Source of the DNA: Phycisphaerales bacterium
Lineage (GTDB): Bacteria; Planctomycetota; Phycisphaerae; Phycisphaerales; SM1A02
Direction of reading: 5' to 3'
Assembly (NCBI GenBank): GCA_029243925.1
Contig: JAQWRC010000381.1
Coordinates: 1 to 7,987, forward strand
DNA: 7,987 nucleotides
Positions 1 through 6,250 of this stretch are shown here, in pieces. The position numbers and the translations under genes are program-made. A model generated the notes under the pieces. The model was not told where the DNA came from. It saw only the letters and a list, made by a program, of their open reading frames with translations, and did no database searches. How positions within the stretch are numbered: position 1 is the stretch's first letter; the number at the start of each line of letters is the position of its first letter.

Positions 1-324
1 ATCATTGAGATCATCGTCGAGGAGCAGCTTGCGGACCAGATCACGACCGTCGGCGAGCATGTGATGTCCGGGCTTCGATCGATCGCACGTGACACCGAAG
101 CCTTCAAGGGTGTCCGAGGGCGCGGATCGCTCATCGCGTTCACCTTTGATCCCGCCGAAGCGCGACGTGAAATGCTCGCCGCGCTCTTTGAACGCAATGT
201 CATCGCACTGCCATGTGGTGATGACACAGTTCGCTTCCGATTGCCATTGAACTTCAGCATGGCCGAGGCGGATGAACTGCTCAATCGGGTGGAATCGTGT
301 GTTCCGCTTGCGACACGCGCCTAG
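1..324 (+). CDS. lat: Class III aminotransferase, C-terminal part (probable L-lysine 6-transaminase)
   Basis: Only the last 107 codons are present. The frame is open to the left edge, so the first ATG seen inside it is not the start. The fragment is the small C-terminal domain of a PLP-dependent fold-type I (class III) aminotransferase. A helix of the form IIEIIVEEQLAD is followed by the conserved VRGRGSLIAFTF strand, the turn ALPCGDDTVRFRLPL and a final amphipathic helix. The 'GRG...AF' and 'LP-G--TVRFR-PL' pattern matches L-lysine 6-transaminases (lysine epsilon-aminotransferases) better than GABA or ornithine transaminases. Lysine 6-transaminases move the epsilon amino group of lysine to 2-oxoglutarate and give aminoadipate semialdehyde. 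The PLP-binding lysine and substrate-site residues lie outside the window, so the substrate is inferred from C-terminal resemblance only. The gene ends one base before the stop codon of the opposing FIST gene, with no hairpin recognised between them. Confidence 0.78.
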   Translation: MIEIIVEEQLADQITTVGEHVMSGLRSIARDTEAFKGVRGRGSLIAFTFDPAEARREMLAALFERNVIALPCGDDTVRFRLPLNFSMAEADELLNRVESCVPLATRA

Positions 325-325
325 T

Positions 326-1540
326 TCAGTTCGACGCACATTCTCGAAACACGGTTGCGACTGCAGTATGTCCATGCAGGTGACTTGCGCCGCCGATCGG
401 TCCGAATTCGCCTGCGGCAAAACAGCCTGTAATTGGAGGTCGTTGCAATCGCTCGCGAATGATTGACAGGTCATGCCCACCTTGCCCGAAGAGTTGGTGG
501 CCCCGTCCGTTGCAGCTCATCAGTAAAACTGCAAGCGATTCCCGATCCAGTTGCTGCGCATCGAGCAGAAGATGAAGATCTTCATGGGCCGCCTGTGCGT
601 CACGCACGTGGAACTGAATGGTCTGTCCCAATCGGGGGATTTCGCCGACGATGATGCCGCCTTGATCGCGATTGACTCCCAGAATGCTTCGCACCAGAAA
701 ATCGCCTCGGCCGAACCGGGCCTTCTGTTCATTCAGCACGTTGCCGATCAGCAGGCCGCGCTGCAGGAGCTCTCGATCGTCCTCGGGAAGCGTACGGGCC
801 ATGTCCTCCAGGACGTCCATGGCCCGCCGTCCGCCGAGTTCAAGCAGCATGTTTGCGTCTGCACCCGTGATGACCATTGGGTTTCCGATGGGCCTGCATC
901 CCTGGCTGACAATGGTGTCGATTTCGAGATTGCCAGACAAGGTAAGTCCGATCAGTCCGGTATTGGTGATGTATTCATCCAGCACGAGTCTGTTGTGCCC
1001 CGGCTGTGATGCGCCCGAGGCCATGCCGCCAACAACCGGTATGGGATGATCATTGACGCGCAGCGTATTCAATGCCGGCATGAGTCGAGTGATTGGCGTG
1101 GAAAATGGATCACTCAGCATGAGGATCGCTTTGCTGTCATCACCCAGTCCGACGTGCGCTGGTATGGCTTCTGGACGGCTCAGTGGAAGGGGCGCATTGA
1201 TTGATCCAATAAATGGAGTCACACGAATGTCATCCATTGAAATCGCCAGTGCGCTCATGCCTGCGGTGCCATCAAGTTCCTGATCATCACCGAGTACCGA
1301 TTCGGCAGTACATCCGATGAGGTGTTCTGGCAGCAGGACGTCCCGAAGCGTGGCGGTCGCTTCACTGAATGCGGCAGCGTGGTGGTAGCTCGCAAAGAAG
1401 AGCAGCACATCGGCGTGTACGGCAGCGGCATCGTGGAGGCTGTGGGCGATCTCCATGGCCGCTGTACGCGTGTCAGAGTGATTGCTGGTGGCTGAGGCCG
1501 CCGAGGCGGCACTCTGGACCCGTGTCGTCGTGGAGAGCAT
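326..1540 (-). CDS. FIST-domain sensory protein
   Basis: This 404-residue protein consists of a FIST_N and a FIST_C domain. Residues 1-28 are Ala/Ser/Thr-rich and low in complexity. FIST_N spans roughly residues 35-235, with GCTAESVLG near 76-84, GGMASGA at 171-177 and the typical closing stretch VSQGCRPIG near 211-219. FIST_C spans about residues 236-400, with the hallmark MSCNGRG at 341-347 and GCFAAGEFGPIGG then LHGHTA at 372-392. FIST is a predicted sensory module, proposed to bind small ligands such as amino acids and often fused to or encoded beside histidine kinases, chemoreceptors or cyclic-di-GMP enzymes. No such partner is fused here or encoded in the window. There is no signal peptide or membrane segment, so it is probably cytoplasmic. 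The start at 1540 has only a weak TAGGAT-like ribosome site. Met-29 (base 1456) could also start it, since the domain begins after it, but it has no better site. The gene is divergent from shc and converges on the aminotransferase. Confidence 0.9.
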   Translation of the reverse strand: MLSTTTRVQSAASAASATSNHSDTRTAAMEIAHSLHDAAAVHADVLLFFASYHHAAAFSEATATLRDVLLPEHLIGCTAESVLGDDQELDGTAGMSALAISMDDIRVTPFIGSINAPLPLSRPEAIPAHVGLGDDSKAILMLSDPFSTPITRLMPALNTLRVNDHPIPVVGGMASGASQPGHNRLVLDEYITNTGLIGLTLSGNLEIDTIVSQGCRPIGNPMVITGADANMLLELGGRRAMDVLEDMARTLPEDDRELLQRGLLIGNVLNEQKARFGRGDFLVRSILGVNRDQGGIIVGEIPRLGQTIQFHVRDAQAAHEDLHLLLDAQQLDRESLAVLLMSCNGRGHQLFGQGGHDLSIIRERLQRPPITGCFAAGEFGPIGGASHLHGHTAVATVFRECASN

Positions 1541-1636
1541 GTACGGATCCTACTCGCATCCGCATCGATTTTCGGCATGCAAAATGACCGCTGTATTTCA
1601 AGTTCGCGGGTCTATCCGTGCGGACCTGCATTTAGA
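1541..1636. promoter_or_regulatory. Divergent intergenic region between FIST gene and shc
   Basis: This is the only non-coding space from which both the FIST gene (leftward) and shc (rightward) could be transcribed, so it should hold both promoters. It is AT-richer in patches than the flanking genes. A TAGAAT hexamer at 1633-1638 resembles a -10 box for the + strand, but no good -35 lies 16-18 bases upstream, and it would require shc to start at 1649 or later. On the minus strand TTGAAA (complement of about 1597-1602) resembles a -35, but I see no -10 at the right distance. A promoter function is inferred from gene orientation, not from clear motifs. Confidence 0.35.
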
Positions 1637-3715
1637 ATGATGAGTTCGATGCCCATTCATGAAGCCATGACGAAGAAAGCAATGATGACGCTGCGACAGG
1701 CTGTCATGGCTCTGCGCCACCTGCAGCACGCTGACGGCCATTGGTGCGCTGTGCTCGAGGGGGATTCAATCCTCGAGAGTGAATACCTGCTGATGAAGTT
1801 CATTCTTGGCCAGGAACACGCTTCGATGGCTGATGGTCGCGGGGCAGAGGTGCTCGATCGCATTGCAGAAAGCCTTCGTCGTCAGCAACGTGCGGATGGT
1901 TCGTGGGGGCAGTACCCGGGTTCGGGTATCGACGTGAGCGCAACGGTCAAGGCGTACTTTGCATTGAAACTGATGGGCGATGATCTTGAATCGCCGCACA
2001 TGTGCAGCGCCCGCGAGCAGGTGCTTTCCCATGGTGGGGCCGAGCAGTGCAACTCATTCAGCAATTTTTATCTGGCCTGCCTGGGGCAGGTGTCCTGGAA
2101 TGCCGTCCCTGCGATTCCCCCGGAACTTGTTCTGTTGCCACAGTGGTTTTATTTCCATCTGTCAAAGGTGAGCGCCTGGACACGGACCATGATTCTTCCG
2201 CTGTCGATCGTGACCACGAAGCGTCCGGTGCGAGCACTTCCCCCTGAATGTGGAATCAGCGAGTTGTACAGGGATCAGCGCGAACGCAATCGCCTCACGA
2301 GCACGGTCGACGCTCCCGCATTCTGGCGGGTGTTCTTTCACAGTGTGGATCGCGCATTGAAGTGGTTGCATCCTCTTGGCGGCACGCCGTTTCGCGGGAC
2401 GGCATTGCGCCGAGCTCTGCAATGGATGCTGCGTCGATCTTCACAGGACGGGGCTGCGGCGACGGATGGCCTTGGCGCGATATTCCCCCCGATGGTGTAT
2501 CTGCAGATCGCACTTCAGGCGATGGGATGGCGTCGAAGCGATCCTGTGGTCCAGCGGGCAGAGCGGGATCTTGATGCGCTCTTTCTGGAGCAGGAAGCCG
2601 ATGACGGCACGCCGATCATCACCATCCAGCCTTGTTTCAGTCCCGTCTGGGATACCGGCATCGCACTGTATGCGATGACCGAGTGTGGACTTGATCAACA
2701 TGATCCTTCCGTCAAGGCGGCATCCGAATGGCTGCGAAGCAAGGAATGTCGTTTCAAGGGTGATTGGGCGGACAACCTCTCCAGACAGGATGACGTGAGC
2801 GGTTGGTACTTCGAATACAACAACGCGTTCTACCCCGACGTTGATGACACGGCAATGGTTGCCATGGCATTGCATCGTAGTGGTGGCGAGGACAACATTG
2901 CCGCAGGACGTCGGGGCGTACGTTGGTTGAAGGCGATGCAGAATGAAGATGGCGGCTGGGCAGCATTCGATCGCACGCGGCATCGCCAGATACTCGAGTA
3001 CATCCCATTCGCCGATCACAATGCCATGCAGGATCCCTCTTGCTCGGACATCACGGGGCGCATCCTGGAATGTCTTTCGACGTACGGCTGCACAACTGAG
3101 GATGCAATCGTGCGGCGCGCGATCGAGTATGTCAGGCGTACGCAGTGCGCTGATGGATCATGGATCGGACGATGGGGGGTCAACTACATCTATGGCACAT
3201 GGCAGGCGCTCGTGGGACCGATCAACTGTGGAGTCGATCGACAGGCTGAATGGGTACAGCGAGCAGGAGCATGGGTTCGCAGTGTGCAACAGCAGGATGG
3301 ATCCTTCGGAGAATCTCCGAACTCCTATCTTGACGAACGCACCAAGGGACAAGGGCCGTCAACAGCATCCCAAACTGCATGGGCGGCCATGACAATGCAG
3401 GCCATTTACGGGCCAGAGGACGAGCGCGTGCAGCGTGCCGTTGAATGGTTGATATCGACCCAACTGAGTGAATCCGAGGCGGCAGATCCACTGGTGAATC
3501 CCGATGGTGATCGGCCCGGCTCATGGAGCGAGCCGTGGTATACGGGAACGGGATTTCCAAAGGTCTTCTATCTTCGATATCACATGTACCGGCTGTATTT
3601 TCCGATCATGGCCGTGGCGCGCTGGAGTGCCGCCGCTGCGCCGGATCGCGTGCTCATGGAGCCGGTTGCACGGATGGAACCGAAAGTCCTTCTGGATGCT
3701 TCTTCCAGTTCCTGA
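1637..3715 (+). CDS. shc: Squalene-hopene cyclase
   Basis: The enzyme cyclises squalene to hopene/diplopterol on the membrane surface, the committing step of hopanoid synthesis. Numbered from base 1637 it has 692 residues, near the family norm, with a C-terminal tail of about 30 residues. It carries several QW-type repeats: Q--DGHW at 30-36, Q-ADGSW at 84-90, QNEDGGW at 435-441, QCADGSW at 503-509 and QDGSF at 553-557. The catalytic DXDD motif is DVDD at 401-404. Aligned by eye to the Alicyclobacillus enzyme, the phenylalanine nine residues before DXDD (F365 there) is kept. So is the C-terminal set F601, F605, Y609, Y612, here F640, F644, Y648 and Y651. All of this points to a working enzyme. 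The start is uncertain: the frame opens at ATG 1577, but codons 1577-1636 look non-coding (TCA, AGT, AGA and similar) and fall outside family homology. 1649 and 1667 are alternatives, and none has a clear ribosome site. No other hopanoid genes are in view. Confidence 0.95.
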   Translation: MMSSMPIHEAMTKKAMMTLRQAVMALRHLQHADGHWCAVLEGDSILESEYLLMKFILGQEHASMADGRGAEVLDRIAESLRRQQRADGSWGQYPGSGIDVSATVKAYFALKLMGDDLESPHMCSAREQVLSHGGAEQCNSFSNFYLACLGQVSWNAVPAIPPELVLLPQWFYFHLSKVSAWTRTMILPLSIVTTKRPVRALPPECGISELYRDQRERNRLTSTVDAPAFWRVFFHSVDRALKWLHPLGGTPFRGTALRRALQWMLRRSSQDGAAATDGLGAIFPPMVYLQIALQAMGWRRSDPVVQRAERDLDALFLEQEADDGTPIITIQPCFSPVWDTGIALYAMTECGLDQHDPSVKAASEWLRSKECRFKGDWADNLSRQDDVSGWYFEYNNAFYPDVDDTAMVAMALHRSGGEDNIAAGRRGVRWLKAMQNEDGGWAAFDRTRHRQILEYIPFADHNAMQDPSCSDITGRILECLSTYGCTTEDAIVRRAIEYVRRTQCADGSWIGRWGVNYIYGTWQALVGPINCGVDRQAEWVQRAGAWVRSVQQQDGSFGESPNSYLDERTKGQGPSTASQTAWAAMTMQAIYGPEDERVQRAVEWLISTQLSESEAADPLVNPDGDRPGSWSEPWYTGTGFPKVFYLRYHMYRLYFPIMAVARWSAAAAPDRVLMEPVARMEPKVLLDASSSS

Positions 3716-3719
3716 GTCA

Positions 3720-4397
3720 TCAGAATGGGCACGGGTCGAAGAACGTGAGTTCCTGCCCGGAAGAGGGATGCGTGATCGTCAGAATCGTTGCATGCAACAG
3801 GAGGCGCGGGCTGGCATGGAGTAGCTCCAACGGTGCGTAGAGATCATCGCCCAGAATCGGATGGCCGATGCTCAGCATGTGGACTCTCAACTGGTGTGAC
3901 CGACCGGTGCGTGGTGACAGTTTCACTCGCGTACGATCGTCGTACCGCTCAATGACCTCGAAGCGCGTACTTGCGCTGCGTCCGTTCTGCTCATCGATGA
4001 TCTGCCGAGGCGGGTTGTCGAGATCCTTGCGGAGTGCCGCATCGATGACTCCTTCATCGATCGCCAATCGACCTCCGATGACGGCTTCATAGTGTTTCTC
4101 AACCTGTCGTTCCTGAAATTGAATGCTGACATTCCGGTGAGCTTCCGCATCCCGCGCAAGGACGATGACGCCAGACGTATCGCGATCAAGGCGGTGGACA
4201 ATGCGTGCTCCTGGAAATTTCTCATCCGCTCTGCTGGCGAGGCAATCCGCTTTTTCAGGACCGATCCCGGGGACAGTCAGCAGACCGGGCGGCTTGCTGA
4301 AGACGAGCAGTCGATTATCTGAATGCAGGAGGGGTGGCAGCCCCTCAGGCGGAGGCATGCGTGGTTCGCGACCAATCTCGTTGTCGGATGCATTCAT
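3720..4397 (-). CDS. rluA: RluA-type 23S rRNA/tRNA pseudouridine synthase
   Basis: This 225-residue enzyme isomerises uridine to pseudouridine in RNA. The catalytic motif is HRLDRDTSG at residues 68-76, with the nucleophile Asp-71. The N-terminal strand LLVFSKPPGLLTVPG (30-44), TGRSHQLRVHM (164-174), GHPILGDDLYA (178-188) and RLLLHA (198-203) are the other RluA-family landmarks. There is no S4 RNA-binding domain before the catalytic domain, and the length matches E. coli RluA (about 219 residues). The region around residues 128-147 (NPPRQ...GRSASTRFEV) also resembles RluA itself more than RluC or RluD. E. coli RluA modifies 23S rRNA U746 and tRNA U32, and the same targets are likely here but not shown. 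The start codon at 4395-4397 lies inside a perfect inverted repeat. Met-14 (base 4358) is an alternative start without a ribosome site. The gene is convergent with shc, with four bases between stops, and divergent from the TolB-like gene. Confidence 0.93.
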   Translation of the reverse strand: MNASDNEIGREPRMPPPEGLPPLLHSDNRLLVFSKPPGLLTVPGIGPEKADCLASRADEKFPGARIVHRLDRDTSGVIVLARDAEAHRNVSIQFQERQVEKHYEAVIGGRLAIDEGVIDAALRKDLDNPPRQIIDEQNGRSASTRFEVIERYDDRTRVKLSPRTGRSHQLRVHMLSIGHPILGDDLYAPLELLHASPRLLLHATILTITHPSSGQELTFFDPCPF

Positions 4398-4400
4398 CCG
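4385..4400. repeat. Perfect 6-bp inverted repeat over the rluA start codon
   Basis: CGGATG, a 4-base spacer CATT, then CATCCG. On the minus strand it reads CGGATGAATGCATCCG, and the rluA ATG lies within the first arm. It also lies just upstream of the divergent TolB-like gene. It could be a small operator or an mRNA hairpin covering the start codon. A repeat this short also occurs by chance in 8 kb. Confidence 0.4.
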
Positions 4401-4443
4401 GGAAGCCTATCATGTCGCTCTCAAGCAATCTGCTGATTCGATC

Positions 4444-4448
4444 AGGAG
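4444..4448 (+). promoter_or_regulatory. Ribosome binding site AGGAG of the TolB-like gene
   Basis: AGGAG ends five bases before ATG 4454. It is the clearest Shine-Dalgarno sequence I found ahead of a gene in the window. It decides the start in favour of 4454 over upstream in-frame ATGs at 4334 (deep inside rluA), 4388 and 4412. A TATCAT hexamer at 4408-4413 could be a -10 box placing the transcript start just after 4412, but no matching -35 is seen. Confidence 0.6.
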
Positions 4449-4453
4449 CAACG

Positions 4454-5590
4454 ATGTATCAAACCTTGATCTGGTGTTCATTTCTCTGTGCCGGCGGCGC
4501 CCAAGACGTTTCGGAGCCGATGCTGCCGCATCCGATCCAGCTGACCTTCTCGTCGGAGTTCTATAAAGCAGGTGAATCATATTTCTCCGATGACGGGTCG
4601 CGATTGATCTTCCAAGCTGTTCCAGCCGTGGGGGAGGGCGAAACACCTGATGAACACTACGGGATGTATATCTCGGATGTTGTTCGGGATGATGATGGCG
4701 AGGTCAGTGCACTCCGGGACACCCGGCGGATCAGTCCCCCCGAATCGGCGAATACCTGTGGTTGGTTTTATCCCGGCCAAAATGATCGCGTTCTCTTCGC
4801 GACAACCACGACGGCACCATTTGATGCGAAGCCACCCGGATACCAGCGTGAATCCGGTGATTACCGATGGCAGTTTCCTCCAGAGATGGACATCATTGCC
4901 GTGGACCTTTTGGAAGCCGATGGGTCCGCGCACGGATTTGAGACTCTGGTGTCCGATGAATCCGCGTATCTCGCCGAGGGCTCAATCAGCCCCGATGGTC
5001 GCCATCTGCTCTACACCTCGTTGGCGACCGGTGACGGCGATCTTTGGGTGAAGGATCTGCATACGGGTGATGCGCGTCCGATTGTGGAAGCGCCGGGATA
5101 CGACGGCGGCCCATTCTTTTCCCCTGATGGTCGGCGGATCACGTACCGTTCCGATCGCAAAAAAGACGACTTGCTGCAGGTCTATGTCGCTGACCTCGCG
5201 TTCGGAGAGGATGGGGCGATCATCGGGATTGAACGGGAGCATCAGATCACGCACAACGAGCATGTGAACTGGTGTCCGTTCTGGACACGTGATGGTCGTT
5301 CGCTTGTCTACGCCACCAGCCAGATCGGGCATTACAACTATGAAATCTTCATCGTTGATGCCGATGCCGGCGCTGACGGCGGCCCCCTTCGGTATGGAAC
5401 AGGGGCACATCGTGTCACAAGCATGCCGGGATTCGACGGGTTGCCGGCGTTTTCCTTTGATGGGAAGACGATGGTTTGGACAAGCAAACGCAGTGGCGAT
5501 GAAGGCAGTCAACTCTGGGTTTCAGGCTTCGATCGACATGGGGGAACCGAGCCTGGACGAGTTGCACCGCCGACGGGGCATGACCATTGA
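4454..5590 (+). CDS. Exported TolB-like (PD40) beta-propeller protein
   Basis: From ATG 4454 the protein has 378 residues. The N-terminus MYQTLIWCSFLCAGGAQ looks like a short signal peptide with cleavage near AGGAQ, although it lacks the usual positive charge. Starting at 4412 instead would add an Arg. The rest is six propeller blades marked by S-DG--L-Y-S-like strands at about residues 45 (SDDGSRLIF), 107 (a degenerate PGQNDRVLF), 179 (SPDGRHLLYTS), 223 (SPDGRRITY), 278 (TRDGRSLVY) and 334 (SFDGKTMVW). The patterns 'SANTCGWFYP', 'APGYDGGPFFSPDG' and 'PGFDGLPAFSFDG' match a widespread TolB-like PD40 family seen as free-standing exported proteins and beside peptidase domains. The full length is propeller, with no TolB N-terminal domain and no enzyme domain, so it is not TolB of the Tol-Pal system. 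Such propellers usually bind proteins or peptides, and the ligand here is unknown. It overlaps the following lipoprotein gene by four bases and is probably co-translated with it. Confidence 0.85.
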   Translation: MYQTLIWCSFLCAGGAQDVSEPMLPHPIQLTFSSEFYKAGESYFSDDGSRLIFQAVPAVGEGETPDEHYGMYISDVVRDDDGEVSALRDTRRISPPESANTCGWFYPGQNDRVLFATTTTAPFDAKPPGYQRESGDYRWQFPPEMDIIAVDLLEADGSAHGFETLVSDESAYLAEGSISPDGRHLLYTSLATGDGDLWVKDLHTGDARPIVEAPGYDGGPFFSPDGRRITYRSDRKKDDLLQVYVADLAFGEDGAIIGIEREHQITHNEHVNWCPFWTRDGRSLVYATSQIGHYNYEIFIVDADAGADGGPLRYGTGAHRVTSMPGFDGLPAFSFDGKTMVWTSKRSGDEGSQLWVSGFDRHGGTEPGRVAPPTGHDH

Positions 5591-6189
5591 TTCGCCGATT
5601 CCTGCTTCTGGCTCCCGTGTTTCTTTTCGCCTGTGAAACGACTCGGGTTGAGTATCGCAAGACGCCTGCGTTCTATTCACAGATGGCGGATGTACAGGGG
5701 CTTGAGGGCGGTATGAACAGGGATGGCACCGAGATTCGGTTCCTCCCGCCTGCAGCCGAACCGATGGAAGGGTTCGAGGATCCCAGCGGTAATGTCTTCC
5801 GGATGCGCGATCAGGGAGCGGACGGAGTCATTTCATTGAACGCTCTGGTGCCAGAGCATGTCTTGCTCAATACGCTCGCATGCCTGAAGAATCAGGAGTA
5901 CCAGCTGCTTTGGGATGAAATGGTGTGCAACGCAACGAAGCAGTGGTATGAAGATGAAGGTGGCGGCGAGAAGGTCGCCATCGAGTTCTTTCGGGTCAAC
6001 AGGCAGGACATCGTCACGATGCTGATGCGAATGAGGGCCTCACTCAATCTTCAAGAGGTGGAGCGCTTCAAACTTGATGATGGAACCATACGCTTTCGGC
6101 TCGCACGGCAGATATCACACCGGTTCGCATTCAGTGAGCTGGATGTCGGCTGGGAAGACGGCAAGTTCGTGCTGGTGACGATCCGCTAA
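5587..6189 (+). CDS. Small predicted lipoprotein of unknown function
   Basis: This 200-residue protein has an N-terminus of lipoprotein type: MIRRF, a hydrophobic stretch LLLAPVFLF and the lipobox LFAC with Cys-16, followed by ETT. The Phe at -2 is slightly unusual. After signal peptidase II cleavage the mature protein would be lipid-anchored, probably at the outer membrane since no Asp follows the Cys. I do not recognise the family. The mature part has a polar stretch (20-80), a helical region around 88-125 with a second and third Cys (99 and 114), a helix near 139-160 and a C-terminal beta-rich end (TIRFRLARQISHRFAF...VGWEDGKFVLVTIR). A helix-then-sheet end like this could be an NTF2-like fold, but that is a guess. 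The start is TTG 5587, overlapping the TGA of the TolB-like gene as TTGA, with GGGG at 5575-5578 as a weak ribosome site. The nearby ATG 5580 is in another frame and would lose the lipobox. It may be a functional partner of the propeller protein. Confidence 0.8.
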   Translation: MIRRFLLLAPVFLFACETTRVEYRKTPAFYSQMADVQGLEGGMNRDGTEIRFLPPAAEPMEGFEDPSGNVFRMRDQGADGVISLNALVPEHVLLNTLACLKNQEYQLLWDEMVCNATKQWYEDEGGGEKVAIEFFRVNRQDIVTMLMRMRASLNLQEVERFKLDDGTIRFRLARQISHRFAFSELDVGWEDGKFVLVTIR

Positions 6190-6229
6190 AAAGAACGCAG
6201 CCCACGCGACGCAAATCGCCTGGGCTGCG
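6188..6229 (-). terminator. Intrinsic terminator of clpC (possibly bidirectional)
   Basis: A perfect 9-bp stem, CGCAGCCCA (6196-6204) with TGGGCTGCG (6221-6229), extends past a C-C mismatch by a further 4 bp (GCGA 6206-6209 with TCGC 6216-6219) around a 6-base loop. Read leftward, the stem is followed at once by TTCTTTTT (complement of 6188-6195), which is the classic intrinsic terminator layout. It lies about 20 bases past the clpC stop. Read rightward, the hairpin begins six bases after the lipoprotein stop, but only GTGCTGTTT follows, so termination in that direction would be weaker. Confidence 0.85.
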
Positions 6230-6250
6230 GTGCTGTTTGAGCGTATCTTT

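Noticed and set aside
551..1009. 152-codon open frame on the + strand opposite the FIST gene
   Set aside because: The opposite strand encodes a clear FIST protein with all family motifs. This frame resembles nothing known.
1615..1624. Short palindrome TCCG-TG-CGGA in the FIST/shc intergenic region
   Set aside because: Four-base arms with a two-base spacer are too short to separate from chance.
2441..3019. 192-codon open frame on the - strand inside shc
   Set aside because: It is antisense to the DXDD and QW regions of the cyclase, which are under obvious protein constraint. No start signal or domain is seen.
4334..4453. Forty-codon upstream extension of the TolB-like gene
   Set aside because: It lies mostly inside rluA. 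The AGGAG at 4444-4448 and the signal-peptide-like sequence place the start at 4454.
4982..5512. 176-codon open frame on the - strand inside the TolB-like gene
   Set aside because: It is antisense to the repeated propeller blades, with no supporting features.
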